Assembly: GCA_964570865.1 (NCBI GenBank)
Contig: CAZMZM010000001.1
Coordinates: 1-64,000, forward strand
DNA length: 64,000 nt
Direction of reading: 5' to 3'
Source: WGAL01 sp964570865
GTDB lineage: Bacteria > Bacteroidota > Ignavibacteria > Ignavibacteriales > Melioribacteraceae
The notes under the pieces were generated by a model that had not been told where the DNA came from, searched no databases, and worked only from the letters and a program-made list of their open reading frames with translations. Below, piece after piece: positions 17,591 through 26,249 of this stretch (position 1 is its first letter; each line of letters starts with the position of its first letter). The translations under genes and the position numbers were made by a program.

Positions 17591-17613
17591 TTTTTTTGAG
17601 TTCTAATCTCGTT

Positions 17614-18204
17614 TTATTTGTACATATTCGCTAACATTCTAAGCTTAATTGCCAGATGCAATTCGCCTTTAGCGATTTTCTTTTTCCGTGCAAAGTTTGT
17701 AATTGCTTTCCCGCCATCGGTGATGTTGATATTTAGATTGCTTAGCGTTGCACGAAGTGATGAAAACTCAGGGTCAGTTTTAGATCCGATTCTTTCTGTT
17801 CTCATTTTTCGTACAACCTCTTTTAGTTCAACATCATTTTTCCCGTTCGGGATTCTTCTACTCTTAAACCATGTTGCAAGGATTGTACCAATTAATAAAA
17901 CCTCGATTAGTAAGAAAATGGGAAATAATTCCCTTTTGCCAAATGAAAAATTGGACAAATTTAACCAACTGCTTTCATTTGGAATTTTTTGTGAGGATTT
18001 TTGTGTGGTAATCTCATTTGAAATTATTTGAGTGGATTCGTTTTTTTGCTTTTTTAGTTTTGATTCTGCTTCTTTAATCTGACTATTTACAATTGAATGA
18101 ATATCAAAGTTTATTTTTTCCCCATTGTTATCCTCAATATTCTGAGAATTAGAAACATTAATACAAACCATCATGATAATCAATAAAATGAAAATCTTTT
18201 TCAT
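17614..18204 (-). CDS. Hypothetical membrane protein in fliA-flgF operon
   Basis: The protein has 196 residues: a signal peptide or first anchor (KKIFILLIIMMVCINVSNSQ), a polar Lys/Gln/Ser-rich linker of about 75 residues, one transmembrane helix (LFPIFLLIEVLLIGTILATWF) and a cytoplasmic C-terminal domain ending in KKKIAKGELHLAIKLRML. The short C-terminal helix-turn-helix-like end resembles the pattern in DUF2802/DUF6115-type proteins of flagellar clusters, but this is a visual comparison only. The layout (signal, linker, membrane helix, cytosolic tail) is also similar to FliO, yet a real FliO is present at 29163. It starts 2 nt after the kinase-like gene. Confidence 0.7.
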   Translation of the reverse strand: MKKIFILLIIMMVCINVSNSQNIEDNNGEKINFDIHSIVNSQIKEAESKLKKQKNESTQIISNEITTQKSSQKIPNESSWLNLSNFSFGKRELFPIFLLIEVLLIGTILATWFKSRRIPNGKNDVELKEVVRKMRTERIGSKTDPEFSSLRATLSNLNINITDGGKAITNFARKKKIAKGELHLAIKLRMLANMYK

Positions 18205-18206
18205 GG

Positions 18207-19490
18207 CTACCCTCTAATTTTTCTAATTAATGGAAATTCAATAACTATTGAGGCTCCGCCGTCAAATGAATCTTTTACAGTGAAATTCCCTTCATGTTTT
18301 TTTACCAGGCTTTGAACAATTTTGTAATTTAATTCAGACTTTAGATTTTCTTCGTTGAAAATAATCGTTGAAACAAACCGGAGATAAATATTTTCATTTC
18401 TAAATCGAGTCTGAATAATAATTCCGCTTCTCCCTTCTTTGTTTTTTCTGATAATTCCAAAAAGGTTCGTCAAAATTTGATTAATGTAGTTCGGATGACT
18501 TAGAATAGAAGGGATTTTATCCTCAAGGTCTAACACACATTCAATATTAGCAGTATCTAAAGTTGATTTTACAATATTAAAATAATCATTAATTACTTTG
18601 TTTAAGTTTAACGGCATCAACTTTACACTTTTTTGATTCAGGTTTGTGAACCTGACAAGACGATTTACCGTTTTATGAATTTTATGAACTTGGCTTTTTA
18701 TCTTCAGTATTTCAACCGCATTAGTATCCTGAACATCCAAAACCTCAACCAAATTAACAATTGCCTGCAGTGGAGACGAAATATCTTCCAATATTCCTTC
18801 TGTTAGTTCACCTATTGCCGAAAGGCGAAAATCGTTTGATAGTTTACCCTGATAAACTTGCAATTCTTCATAAGCGGAATTTAATTTATCCTTATAGATG
18901 ATTTTTTCAATTTTTGTAATTGCGGCATTCAACAATATTTGAATCATCCTTTTGTCAATTTCCGTATAGTTTTTTCTTGAGATAGATGACTTAAGAATAA
19001 ATATTCCTTTATCAACATTATCACGCACAATCGGAAAAACAATAAAGTTAATTTCTGTTCCACCAGAAGTGTAGTTGTCGAGGTCAGGAAATACATTAGG
19101 TGTTTTTGTATCAAAAACTACTGAAAGAATACCCTCCTTATGAAAACGATTAGAAACATTATAAAGTTCCTGATCAAATTCGAACGAAATCGCTTTAAGC
19201 TCTCCCCTGTTTTCAGTAAAAAAGAAAATGTCTGTTGATTTAGTAGGCACTATTCTGCGAACGGCTAACTTTAACATTTTCACTAACAAATCAATATTAT
19301 TTACAGACTCGCTTTCTCTTTCAAATAAAATCAAATTCTGGATAATATGGGAATATTTTTCAGCCAAAACCGAGATATCGAGTTCATTATCCCCATTAAG
19401 GTTTAGCCCAAAGTCTTTACCTTCGTCTTTGATTCCAATGGATTCATAGAATGTCGGGTATTCTTCAGTATTTAGTTTATGAACTTTCAC
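18207..19490 (-). CDS. Degenerate histidine-kinase-like protein (GAF plus DHp-like, catalytically dead)
   Basis: A 427-residue soluble protein. Residues about 40-195 look like a GAF domain (IDLLVKMLKLAVRRIVPTKS, EINFIVFPIVRDNVDKGIFI). Residues 220-290 align with a HisKA domain: IGELTEGILEDISSPLQAI matches the usual GELAAGIAHEINNPLQAI, but the phospho-acceptor His is replaced by Glu235. The following ATPase-like part lacks the N-box Asn (NQILTNLFGIIRKN) and has no DxGxG motif. It therefore looks like a pseudokinase that may bind or regulate other signalling proteins. It lies between the HDOD genes and the orphan membrane protein in the fliA operon. Confidence 0.85.
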   Translation of the reverse strand: MKVHKLNTEEYPTFYESIGIKDEGKDFGLNLNGDNELDISVLAEKYSHIIQNLILFERESESVNNIDLLVKMLKLAVRRIVPTKSTDIFFFTENRGELKAISFEFDQELYNVSNRFHKEGILSVVFDTKTPNVFPDLDNYTSGGTEINFIVFPIVRDNVDKGIFILKSSISRKNYTEIDKRMIQILLNAAITKIEKIIYKDKLNSAYEELQVYQGKLSNDFRLSAIGELTEGILEDISSPLQAIVNLVEVLDVQDTNAVEILKIKSQVHKIHKTVNRLVRFTNLNQKSVKLMPLNLNKVINDYFNIVKSTLDTANIECVLDLEDKIPSILSHPNYINQILTNLFGIIRKNKEGRSGIIIQTRFRNENIYLRFVSTIIFNEENLKSELNYKIVQSLVKKHEGNFTVKDSFDGGASIVIEFPLIRKIRG

Positions 19491-19501
19491 TTTTTACTTA
19501 A

Positions 19502-20377
19502 TTATAATAAAGTTGTGTTTTCAATCTCTTGCTGAAACAAATCACGGTAACCTTCAACAAATTCATCCAATTTTTCTCTTGTCCCGAATTTAAGAATGTC
19601 AATTACAGATTCATCTAATTCATAATTATTATCCCAATAGAAAGCACCAATCTCTAATTTCTGAGTCATGTAGTCAACGAGATGGACAATAGATGCCATA
19701 ACCTTATTTTCTTCAGCTTGTGAAGGGTGATGGTGATTATTGATTGTAGAGCAATGCTGTTGAGGCAAATTCCATTTTTCAGCGAGAAACCTTCCTATAT
19801 CTTGGTGATCATAACCAAGTATTTCAACTTCAACATCATGGAAAGACCGGCCTGTATTATTAACCTCATCAACAGTCTGCATAAATTCGTTATGAAAATA
19901 TTTGTGTAGAACAGGAATTCCCAAATCATGAAGTAATCCGGAAACAAAAACTTCGCTTCCAATTCTAAAACCTAAATCTTCGGCAATACGTTTTGCAGCA
20001 TTACCCGAAAGGATAGAATGTAGCCAAAATTCCTTTTGGTTAAGATATTTATCGGTTTTGTTTTTAAAAGATTCAATCATCGACAGAGCAATTACGATAT
20101 TTTTAATATCCTGATAACCGATGATTAATATTGCAAAATCAATTGTAGTTACTTTACGTGGAAGTCCATAAAGAGGAGAGTTGGAAATCGATAGGATTTT
20201 AGTTGCTAATCCCTGATCTTTTCCAATCATTTGTCCCAATTTAGCCGTATTGGTTGTCGGGTTATCCAACATGTTAGAAACTTCCATCATTACCTGAGAA
20301 ACTGCAGGTAAGTTGTAAACGTTAGATAGGACCAACTTAGTCCTTTTTTGCTTTTTTTCTAACTCTTGTTCGCTCAT
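19502..20377 (-). CDS. HDOD-domain protein (copy 1)
   Basis: The HDOD domain (an HD-related fold, usually without the metal-binding HD pair) is found in signalling proteins. From the ATG at 20377 the protein has 291 residues; a GTG at 20386 is also possible. The family core is visible: KLGQMIGKDQGLATKILSIS, NSPLYGLPRKVTTIDFAILI and the central helix with SGLLHDLGIPVLHKY; the HD-like pair survives in LLHDLG. It is a close paralogue of the next gene (20396-21262) and follows it by 18 nt. The position behind fliA suggests a role in motility regulation, as with other HDOD proteins in flagellar clusters. Confidence 0.92.
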   Translation of the reverse strand: MSEQELEKKQKRTKLVLSNVYNLPAVSQVMMEVSNMLDNPTTNTAKLGQMIGKDQGLATKILSISNSPLYGLPRKVTTIDFAILIIGYQDIKNIVIALSMIESFKNKTDKYLNQKEFWLHSILSGNAAKRIAEDLGFRIGSEVFVSGLLHDLGIPVLHKYFHNEFMQTVDEVNNTGRSFHDVEVEILGYDHQDIGRFLAEKWNLPQQHCSTINNHHHPSQAEENKVMASIVHLVDYMTQKLEIGAFYWDNNYELDESVIDILKFGTREKLDEFVEGYRDLFQQEIENTTLL

Positions 20378-20395
20378 AATGACCACTCTTGTTTA

Positions 20396-21262
20396 TTAAA
20401 AAAATGTGCTATTAATTTGTTCTTTTATCAAAGGTTCATAATTTGCAATTAATCCGTCCAAATATTCTTTACTGTTTAGGGATAACTTACTCAAAATTGA
20501 TGAATCTAACTCCAATCCTTTATCCCAATCAAAATCACCTACTTGCAATAAGTTAAGCATATAATCTGCAAGATGCACTACTGATGTTATTTCAGAAAAT
20601 TCCGAAGGCGTCCCCGGTTTATGATGATTTGCAACAACATCAGCCAAAGCATTGGGAAGGTTCCATTTGTTAATTAAAAATTCGCCTATTTTGCAATGCG
20701 TTGTACCAAGCACTTCTTCTTCTATCTCCAAAAAACTTTTTCCGCTTTCCTTTTGCTTTTCAATTATTTCAAGATATTCTTTATTAAAAAATTTATAAAT
20801 AATAGGAATTCCCAAATCGTGCAGCAAACCGGCAGTAAAAGCTTCACCGCTAAAATAATATCCTAAGTCGTCAGAAATTTTCTTAGAAGTTAAAGCCGTT
20901 AGTAGTGAATGTTGCCAGAACTTTCTCTGATTGAACTTTATTCCGTGAATTGCCTTAAAAGCTTCCATCATAGAGAGTGAAATAACAATATTTTTTATAT
21001 GGTTGAATCCCAAAATTACAATTGCAAAATCGATAGTCGAAACTCTACGTGGAATTCCATATAACGGCGAATTTGCAACAACCAAAATTTTTGTAACTAA
21101 CCCTTGATCTTTTGATATTACTTCCCCTAACTCCGTAGCACTGGTTCCATCGTTATTGAGCAGTTTATTTACTTCAGTAAGAACAACCGGAATAGAAGGG
21201 AGATTATTTACATTTTCTAAAACTTCTAAAACACTACTTTTTTTATTTTCGACGTTTTTCAA
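20396..21262 (-). CDS. HDOD-domain protein (copy 2)
   Basis: A 288-residue HDOD protein, clearly a tandem duplicate of the downstream neighbour. Shared blocks include ELGEVISKDQGLVTKILVVA, NSPLYGIPRRVSTIDFAIVI and TAGLLHDLGIPIIYKFF, at the same spacing. The N-terminal 25 residues and the C-terminal 60 differ most. It starts 7 nt after fliA. Proteins with only an HDOD domain have been linked to second-messenger signalling and motility in proteobacteria; which partner this pair uses cannot be read from the sequence. Confidence 0.92.
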   Translation of the reverse strand: MKNVENKKSSVLEVLENVNNLPSIPVVLTEVNKLLNNDGTSATELGEVISKDQGLVTKILVVANSPLYGIPRRVSTIDFAIVILGFNHIKNIVISLSMMEAFKAIHGIKFNQRKFWQHSLLTALTSKKISDDLGYYFSGEAFTAGLLHDLGIPIIYKFFNKEYLEIIEKQKESGKSFLEIEEEVLGTTHCKIGEFLINKWNLPNALADVVANHHKPGTPSEFSEITSVVHLADYMLNLLQVGDFDWDKGLELDSSILSKLSLNSKEYLDGLIANYEPLIKEQINSTFF

Positions 21263-21269
21263 GATTAAC

Positions 21270-21896
21270 TTACCATACTTTTTTCAATAATTTTTCTTTT
21301 AGTTTTTCCATAACTCTTGAATGAATCTGAGAAACACGAGAAACCGAAACTTCCAGGACTTCACCAATCTCTTTATAATTAAGGTTTTCGTAATAATATA
21401 ATGAAATGATGAGCCGCTCCCTTTCGTTTAAGGATTTAATCGCCTCTTTAAGAAATTCTTTCTGCTCAACTTTTTGAAACTCTTCTTCAGGCTTTGGACT
21501 TTCAGAAGGAAGAACTTCGTGCAACGAATATCCATCTTCGGATTCAGAGTGATAATCGAGAGAAATATTTGAATATTTGTGATTCCCTTGTTCATCAAAA
21601 TTGTTTCGGGGTTTTATTTGTAACTTACGAAGTTCATCTATAATTTTCCCCCTGATTCTTTGAATTGCGTATGTTTCAAATTTTGTCCCGAAATCAGGAT
21701 CAAATCTATCTATTGCTTCACTTAATCCTTCGATACCGAATTGGAAATAATCTTTTTCTTCGATAACACTCAAGTTCACAAAATGACTATGATTAATTAC
21801 ATAATGAACCAAGTTTGTGTAATTCACAATAATCTTTTGTTTCAGTAACTCATTTGGGTTTTTCTTATAAAGTTCCCATAGAGTGTTATTATTCAT
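21270..21896 (-). CDS. fliA: Flagellar sigma factor FliA (sigma-28)
   Basis: FliA directs RNA polymerase to late flagellar promoters. The 208-residue protein has sigma-70 region 2 (EEKDYFQFGIEGLSEAIDRF, FGTKFETYAIQRIRGKIIDE) and regions 3-4 (LNERERLIISLYYYENLNYK, VSVSRVSQIHSRVMEKLKEK). The size is slightly below the usual 230-250. Its cognate sites are visible in this window upstream of flagellin 1, the che operon and fliS-fliD. The anti-sigma factor FlgM is encoded at 57536-57811. It overlaps the upstream small membrane gene by 8 nt. Confidence 0.96.
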   Translation of the reverse strand: MNNNTLWELYKKNPNELLKQKIIVNYTNLVHYVINHSHFVNLSVIEEKDYFQFGIEGLSEAIDRFDPDFGTKFETYAIQRIRGKIIDELRKLQIKPRNNFDEQGNHKYSNISLDYHSESEDGYSLHEVLPSESPKPEEEFQKVEQKEFLKEAIKSLNERERLIISLYYYENLNYKEIGEVLEVSVSRVSQIHSRVMEKLKEKLLKKVW

Positions 21897-22128
21897 GAGA
21901 TTCTTTTCCCATCATTATTGATTCTTGTTTTTGAATAGCTTTTTTTGAAATTGTTTTACTGACTGCCTTAAAAAATACAATCACAAAAATAGAGCTCATT
22001 AGTGTAACAACAATGAAAATGACAAATGAACGAAGAAGTACATCCGTAATCGGTAAGTCCTGAGCACTGAAAAACATCAATGACAAAAAAAATGTTAACA
22101 AACCTAAATTTAGTACTATCTTATTCAT
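21889..22128 (-). CDS. Small two-helix membrane protein preceding fliA
   Basis: A 79-residue protein with two predicted membrane helices (VLNLGLLTFFLSLMFFSAQ and SFVIFIVVTLMSSIFVIVFF) and a charged C-terminal tail (KAIQKQESIMMGKESHE). The ATG has AAGGAG upstream. It is the first gene of the fliA operon and overlaps fliA by 8 nt, so the two are translationally coupled. I do not recognise a family. A role in membrane-linked control of FliA is conceivable from context only. Confidence 0.75.
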   Translation of the reverse strand: MNKIVLNLGLLTFFLSLMFFSAQDLPITDVLLRSFVIFIVVTLMSSIFVIVFFKAVSKTISKKAIQKQESIMMGKESHE

Positions 22129-22151
22129 GCTATTCTCCTTGTAAATATACT

Positions 22152-22167
22152 CACAAAGAATATACCA
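22152..22167 (-). promoter_or_regulatory. Possible promoter of the fliA operon
   Basis: The minus strand has TGGTAT-N5-TTGTG, with -24/-12 spacing but non-consensus bases, within the 107-nt gap before the small membrane gene and fliA. A housekeeping-type pair (TTGTTG, 16 nt, TATATT) overlaps it. Either could be used; neither is strong. Confidence 0.25.
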
Positions 22168-22235
22168 ACAAAAATAAAAAGAAATCTGATTTTTAATAAA
22201 AAAAGGTATGTTTTTTTTTGATAAAAAACGAGTAA

Positions 22236-23072
22236 TTAATATTTATGGTTAATATTCTCCAGATGTATAAAATTACTGATTTTGTCTGCAATTTTTGTTA
22301 TTGCAGTTGCTTGGTTGTCGATAGGATTCTCTTCAGTAAAAATCTTTTGAGAACTGATGCTATTTTTTATTTTAGGAGAGTTAAGAACTATTCCGCCTAA
22401 ATTTACTTTTTGTTTTAAAAAATTATTAATTGCACTGTTAATATTCTCAAAAGCTGTTTTCCCCTCTTCCAAATTTTCTGCTCTGTTAATTATTACAAAT
22501 TTTTCGTTACCCGAAATACCCGCAGCAATCATCAACTTTATTATTACGTAAGCATCCATTACAGCAGTAGGTTCGGGATTAGCAACAATAACCTGCAAAT
22601 CCGATTTTGCCAAAACCGATAAAACTTGTTCGCCTCCTCCTGATGCCGTGTCGAAAATCACATAATCGTATTTTCCTCCTAAACTACTGATTTCATTGAA
22701 CATCCTGTTTATTGTTGTGTTAGTGATATCAACAGTTTTTATTCCCGATTCTCCAAAAATGAAATGCAGATTTTCGGAGTAGTTTGAAATTACGTCACAA
22801 AAGTTCTTTTTACCTGAAAAATAATCTGCAATCGTAAACTCGGGAAATTGGTCAACTAGAATATGCTGATTTGCGAAATTAATATCAAAATCAATTAATA
22901 AAATTTTTTTTCTCATTCGGGATAAAGTAAATGCCGTATTAAGCGATACAAAAGATTTTCCGGTTCCTCCTTTTCCGGAAGTAAATGCAATAACCATTGG
23001 ACCCTGCTCGTTGTTATTGGAGCGGGGATGTAAATTTGTAAGTTCCGCTATTCTTTCAACTTGTCCAATCAT
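22236..23072 (-). CDS. flhG: MinD-like ATPase FlhG (FleN)
   Basis: FlhG controls flagellar number and placement together with FlhF. The 278-residue protein has the deviant Walker A motif SGKGGTGKS (residues 32-40), followed by the MinD-type switch segments LLIDFDINFANQHILVD and DYVIFDTASGGGEQVL. A short N-terminal extension (IGQVERIAELTNLHPRSNN) resembles the FlhF-stimulating N-terminus of FlhG proteins, which contains a DQAxxLR-type motif; here that motif is QVERIAEL. The start overlaps flhF by 4 nt (ATGA). Confidence 0.95.
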   Translation of the reverse strand: MIGQVERIAELTNLHPRSNNNEQGPMVIAFTSGKGGTGKSFVSLNTAFTLSRMRKKILLIDFDINFANQHILVDQFPEFTIADYFSGKKNFCDVISNYSENLHFIFGESGIKTVDITNTTINRMFNEISSLGGKYDYVIFDTASGGGEQVLSVLAKSDLQVIVANPEPTAVMDAYVIIKLMIAAGISGNEKFVIINRAENLEEGKTAFENINSAINNFLKQKVNLGGIVLNSPKIKNSISSQKIFTEENPIDNQATAITKIADKISNFIHLENINHKY

Positions 23073-24202
23073 CCGTTCAGTTTACCGGTAAAAATTAAGT
23101 TCGAAATAAAATCAGGATCAGCCGCAATAATGTCGTCTGGGATTACCTGTCCGTTTGTAAGATATTTTATCGGCTCATCAAATCGTGCAGATAAATTCAA
23201 TATATTTCCGAAGCTTACCGACTCATCCAGTTTTGTAAACACAAAACCGTTGTAACCGAAAATCTTAAACTTTTGAGCAATGTCAATCAAGTTACGTGTA
23301 GAACTGGTTGCGCTTAAAACCAAGTAAATTTCATCACTTTGAGCAGCATCTAAAAATTTTTGAATATCGTTCAAAAGCAGACTGTTCTTCTGACTTCGTC
23401 CAACAGTATCAATAAATACCAAATCTTTGTCGGAGAACTTTTTCAGAAAACTTTTAATATCCTTTGGTTCATATGCTACTAAAAAATCAATCCCGCTAAC
23501 CTCTGAAAAAATTCTAAGCTGGTCAAGTGCACCAAGCCGGTATGTATCAATTGAAATTAATCCGACATTGAGTTTGTGTAATATTTTAGAAATCAAAGCA
23601 AGTTTTGCAATGCATGTTGTTTTTCCAACTCCGGTCGGACCAACTAAAGTAATTACTTTCGGTTCCTTCCCTTTATTGATTGAAAAACCATCCGTCTTTA
23701 TTAGCGAAGAAATAATTTCCTGAATCTGTGAGTCCAAATCCGTACCGGAAATAAAATCAACTTCTGATTGCAGTTGTTCGATTATCGTATTTATCAATGG
23801 TTCTTCAACCTCGCGGTGGCGAAGCAGTTCGCGTATTTCGTCAATCTCAGGTTGTTCCGTTTGTTTGTCAGGTTCGTCAGAAATTTCAATATCAACTAGA
23901 TGGTTCTTTACTCCGGATGAAACTTTTTTTTGATTATATATTTTTTCGGTCAACTTTTTTAATTCTGTTTCAAAACTTGATGTCTGTTTTACTTTGTTAG
24001 TATTATGATGTTCATTCAATATTTCATTTTCAAATTCTTCGTTCTCAATTCCGGCTGTGATTTCAAACAATTTTCGCTTTCCAAAATTTTTCTTATCCTC
24101 AATTACTTTTGAACTTAATATTACAGCCTCGCTTCCCATCACGTTTTTCATCCGTTCAGTTGCTTCTTTTAATGAAAAACCAACAAATTTTTTTATCTTC
24201 AT
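23069..24202 (-). CDS. flhF: SRP-family GTPase FlhF
   Basis: FlhF sets the site of flagellar assembly at the membrane. The 377-residue protein has the N-terminal FlhF region (KKFVGFSLKEATERMKNVMG, GSEAVILSSKVI) and a C-terminal NG GTPase domain: G1 LVGPTGVGKTTCIAKLALI, the GLISIDTYRLGALDQL segment, the DTVGRSQKNS G3 motif and TKLDES. The length is usual. It follows flhA by 4 nt and overlaps flhG by 4 nt, the conserved flhA-flhF-flhG order. Confidence 0.96.
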   Translation of the reverse strand: MKIKKFVGFSLKEATERMKNVMGSEAVILSSKVIEDKKNFGKRKLFEITAGIENEEFENEILNEHHNTNKVKQTSSFETELKKLTEKIYNQKKVSSGVKNHLVDIEISDEPDKQTEQPEIDEIRELLRHREVEEPLINTIIEQLQSEVDFISGTDLDSQIQEIISSLIKTDGFSINKGKEPKVITLVGPTGVGKTTCIAKLALISKILHKLNVGLISIDTYRLGALDQLRIFSEVSGIDFLVAYEPKDIKSFLKKFSDKDLVFIDTVGRSQKNSLLLNDIQKFLDAAQSDEIYLVLSATSSTRNLIDIAQKFKIFGYNGFVFTKLDESVSFGNILNLSARFDEPIKYLTNGQVIPDDIIAADPDFISNLIFTGKLNG

Positions 24203-24206
24203 AATT

Positions 24207-26249
24207 TTAAATCTCTACTTTTCCTAAAAATTCGACTTCAACATTTGCCGGCAACTCCGTATATGAAAGCACAACCGCTTCGGGGAATGTAGAATTAATT
24301 AACCTGTAAAAATACGGGCGAATTGTAGCTGAAGTAATAAATACCGGCAAATAACCAAACTCACGGAATTTCATAATCCAATCATCAATTTTTTCATTTA
24401 AACTTTGAAGCATCTCTGGATTTAAGCCCAGCGTTTGGGTTGAGTTATTTGAGTTCTGCAATGCATTGGTAATAAACGCTTCAAGATTTCCACCTATTGA
24501 TACCGAGTGTATTATTCCGTTTTGATCTTTGTAAAGATTGGCAATAGTTTCACCCAGCGAATGGCGAACATACTCTGTAAGTACGTCAATGTTTTTGGTA
24601 ACTTTTGAATAATCTATTAACGATTCTAAAATTTGGACTAAATCTTTTATCGGAATTTGCTCTCGCAGCAGATTCTGCAATACTTTCTGTATCGTCCCCA
24701 GCGGAAGCAAGTCCGGATTTATATCTTCAATCACAGCCGGATAATCCTTCTTCAAATTCTCAAGAAGCTGTTTAACCGATTGCCGTGTTAATATTTTATC
24801 AAAATGTTTTTTTATTGTTTCCTGTAAATGTGTTGACAGCACTGAAATACTATCCACTACGGTATAACCTTCTAGCTCGGCTTTCTCTTTTTCGTCATCT
24901 CCAATCCAATAAGCATCCAATTCAAATGCAGGATCGCGGGTTGGGATACCGCTTATTTCCCCTTCGACCATTCCGGGATTCATTGCCAGAAAACGGTCGC
25001 TGTAAATTTCGTATCGCGAAACCACATTCCCTTTGATTTTAATAATATATTCATTCGGGTTCAATTGCAGATTGTCTCTAACTCTTACAGGAGGAACTAA
25101 CACGCCATATTCCAGAGCAATATATTTACGTGTAGAAGAAATTTTCTGGAACAAATTTCCGCCTAAATTTTCATCTACTAACGAAATTAATCCGTATCCG
25201 ATTTCAATCTCAATAGGGTCAACTTGTAAAAACTCTTCTACTTTTTCTTCAGGAGCTTCTGTTTCATCTTCTACTTCAACAATCTCTTCAATTTCATCTT
25301 CTTTTTTCTTTTTGTTTACAAAAAATGTTGCTGCACCACCGCTGACTCCTAAAAACAAAAACGGAAGTGTCGGCATTCCGGGAATAAAAGCAAAAAGCAA
25401 AATCGCTGTTGCAACAACGCCAAGTACTCGCGGATTACCAAACATCTGTATTTTCATTTTGGAATCCATCGAGTCGTTACTCGAATCCTTTGTAACAACC
25501 ATACCTGCTGAAACAGAAATAATCAAAGCGGGTATCTGTGATACAAGGCCGTCACCGATTGTTAATATCGTATAGTTTTGTAAAGCTTCTTTAATTGGCA
25601 TTCCTAATTGAACGACGCCAATTACCAAGCCTCCGATTATATTTATCGAAGTAATAATAAGCCCGGCAATTGCGTCCCCTTTTACAAACTTACTGGCACC
25701 ATCCATTGCCCCGTAAAATTCCGCTTCCTTTCTTATTTCGTCACGGCGCTGTCTTGCATCATCTTCATTGATTAGCCCGCTGTTTAAGTCGGCATCGATT
25801 GCCATTTGCTTGCCCGGCATAGCGTCCAAAGTAAATCTTGCTGCAACTTCAGAGATACGCGTTGCTCCTTTTACAATCACAACAAACTCAATAATCAACA
25901 GAATTAAGAAAATAATAAAACCGACTACGTAACTGCCTCCGACAACAAACGAGCCGAATGTTTCGATAATTCTTCCCGCATAGCCGTTAAGCAAAATTAA
26001 TCGTGTAGAACTGATATTTAGCCCCAATCGATAAAGCGTTAAAATTAAGAGCAAACCGGGAAAGATTGAAATATCGAGCGGACGTTTGATGTAGATTGCA
26101 ACAACCAGAACCAACAGAGCAAATGATATATTTACTGAAAGGAGAAAATCAAGAATAAAGGGTGGAAGAGGAAGAATCATCAATGATAATATTAACAATA
26201 CTCCAAATGCAAAGGCTATATCAGTATTTTGGAAAAATTTTTTCATCAT
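24207..26249 (-). CDS. flhA: Export gate protein FlhA
   Basis: FlhA is the core of the type III export gate. The 680-residue protein has about eight N-terminal membrane helices (first near IAFAFGVLLILSLMILPLPP) and the conserved loop with EVAARFTLDAMPGKQMAIDADL and GDAIAGLIITSINIIGG, then a linker rich in Glu (residues about 325-345) and the large cytoplasmic domain (SLVDENLGGNLFQKI, LGETIANLYKDQNG). It starts with two adjacent ATG codons immediately after the flhB stop. The length is close to the family norm (690-700). Confidence 0.97.
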   Translation of the reverse strand: MMKKFFQNTDIAFAFGVLLILSLMILPLPPFILDFLLSVNISFALLVLVVAIYIKRPLDISIFPGLLLILTLYRLGLNISSTRLILLNGYAGRIIETFGSFVVGGSYVVGFIIFLILLIIEFVVIVKGATRISEVAARFTLDAMPGKQMAIDADLNSGLINEDDARQRRDEIRKEAEFYGAMDGASKFVKGDAIAGLIITSINIIGGLVIGVVQLGMPIKEALQNYTILTIGDGLVSQIPALIISVSAGMVVTKDSSNDSMDSKMKIQMFGNPRVLGVVATAILLFAFIPGMPTLPFLFLGVSGGAATFFVNKKKKEDEIEEIVEVEDETEAPEEKVEEFLQVDPIEIEIGYGLISLVDENLGGNLFQKISSTRKYIALEYGVLVPPVRVRDNLQLNPNEYIIKIKGNVVSRYEIYSDRFLAMNPGMVEGEISGIPTRDPAFELDAYWIGDDEKEKAELEGYTVVDSISVLSTHLQETIKKHFDKILTRQSVKQLLENLKKDYPAVIEDINPDLLPLGTIQKVLQNLLREQIPIKDLVQILESLIDYSKVTKNIDVLTEYVRHSLGETIANLYKDQNGIIHSVSIGGNLEAFITNALQNSNNSTQTLGLNPEMLQSLNEKIDDWIMKFREFGYLPVFITSATIRPYFYRLINSTFPEAVVLSYTELPANVEVEFLGKVEI

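Noticed and set aside
25033..25575. Plus-strand open frame of 180 codons inside flhA
   Set aside because: Antisense to a conserved gene; Ser/Pro/Thr-rich translation typical of shadow frames.
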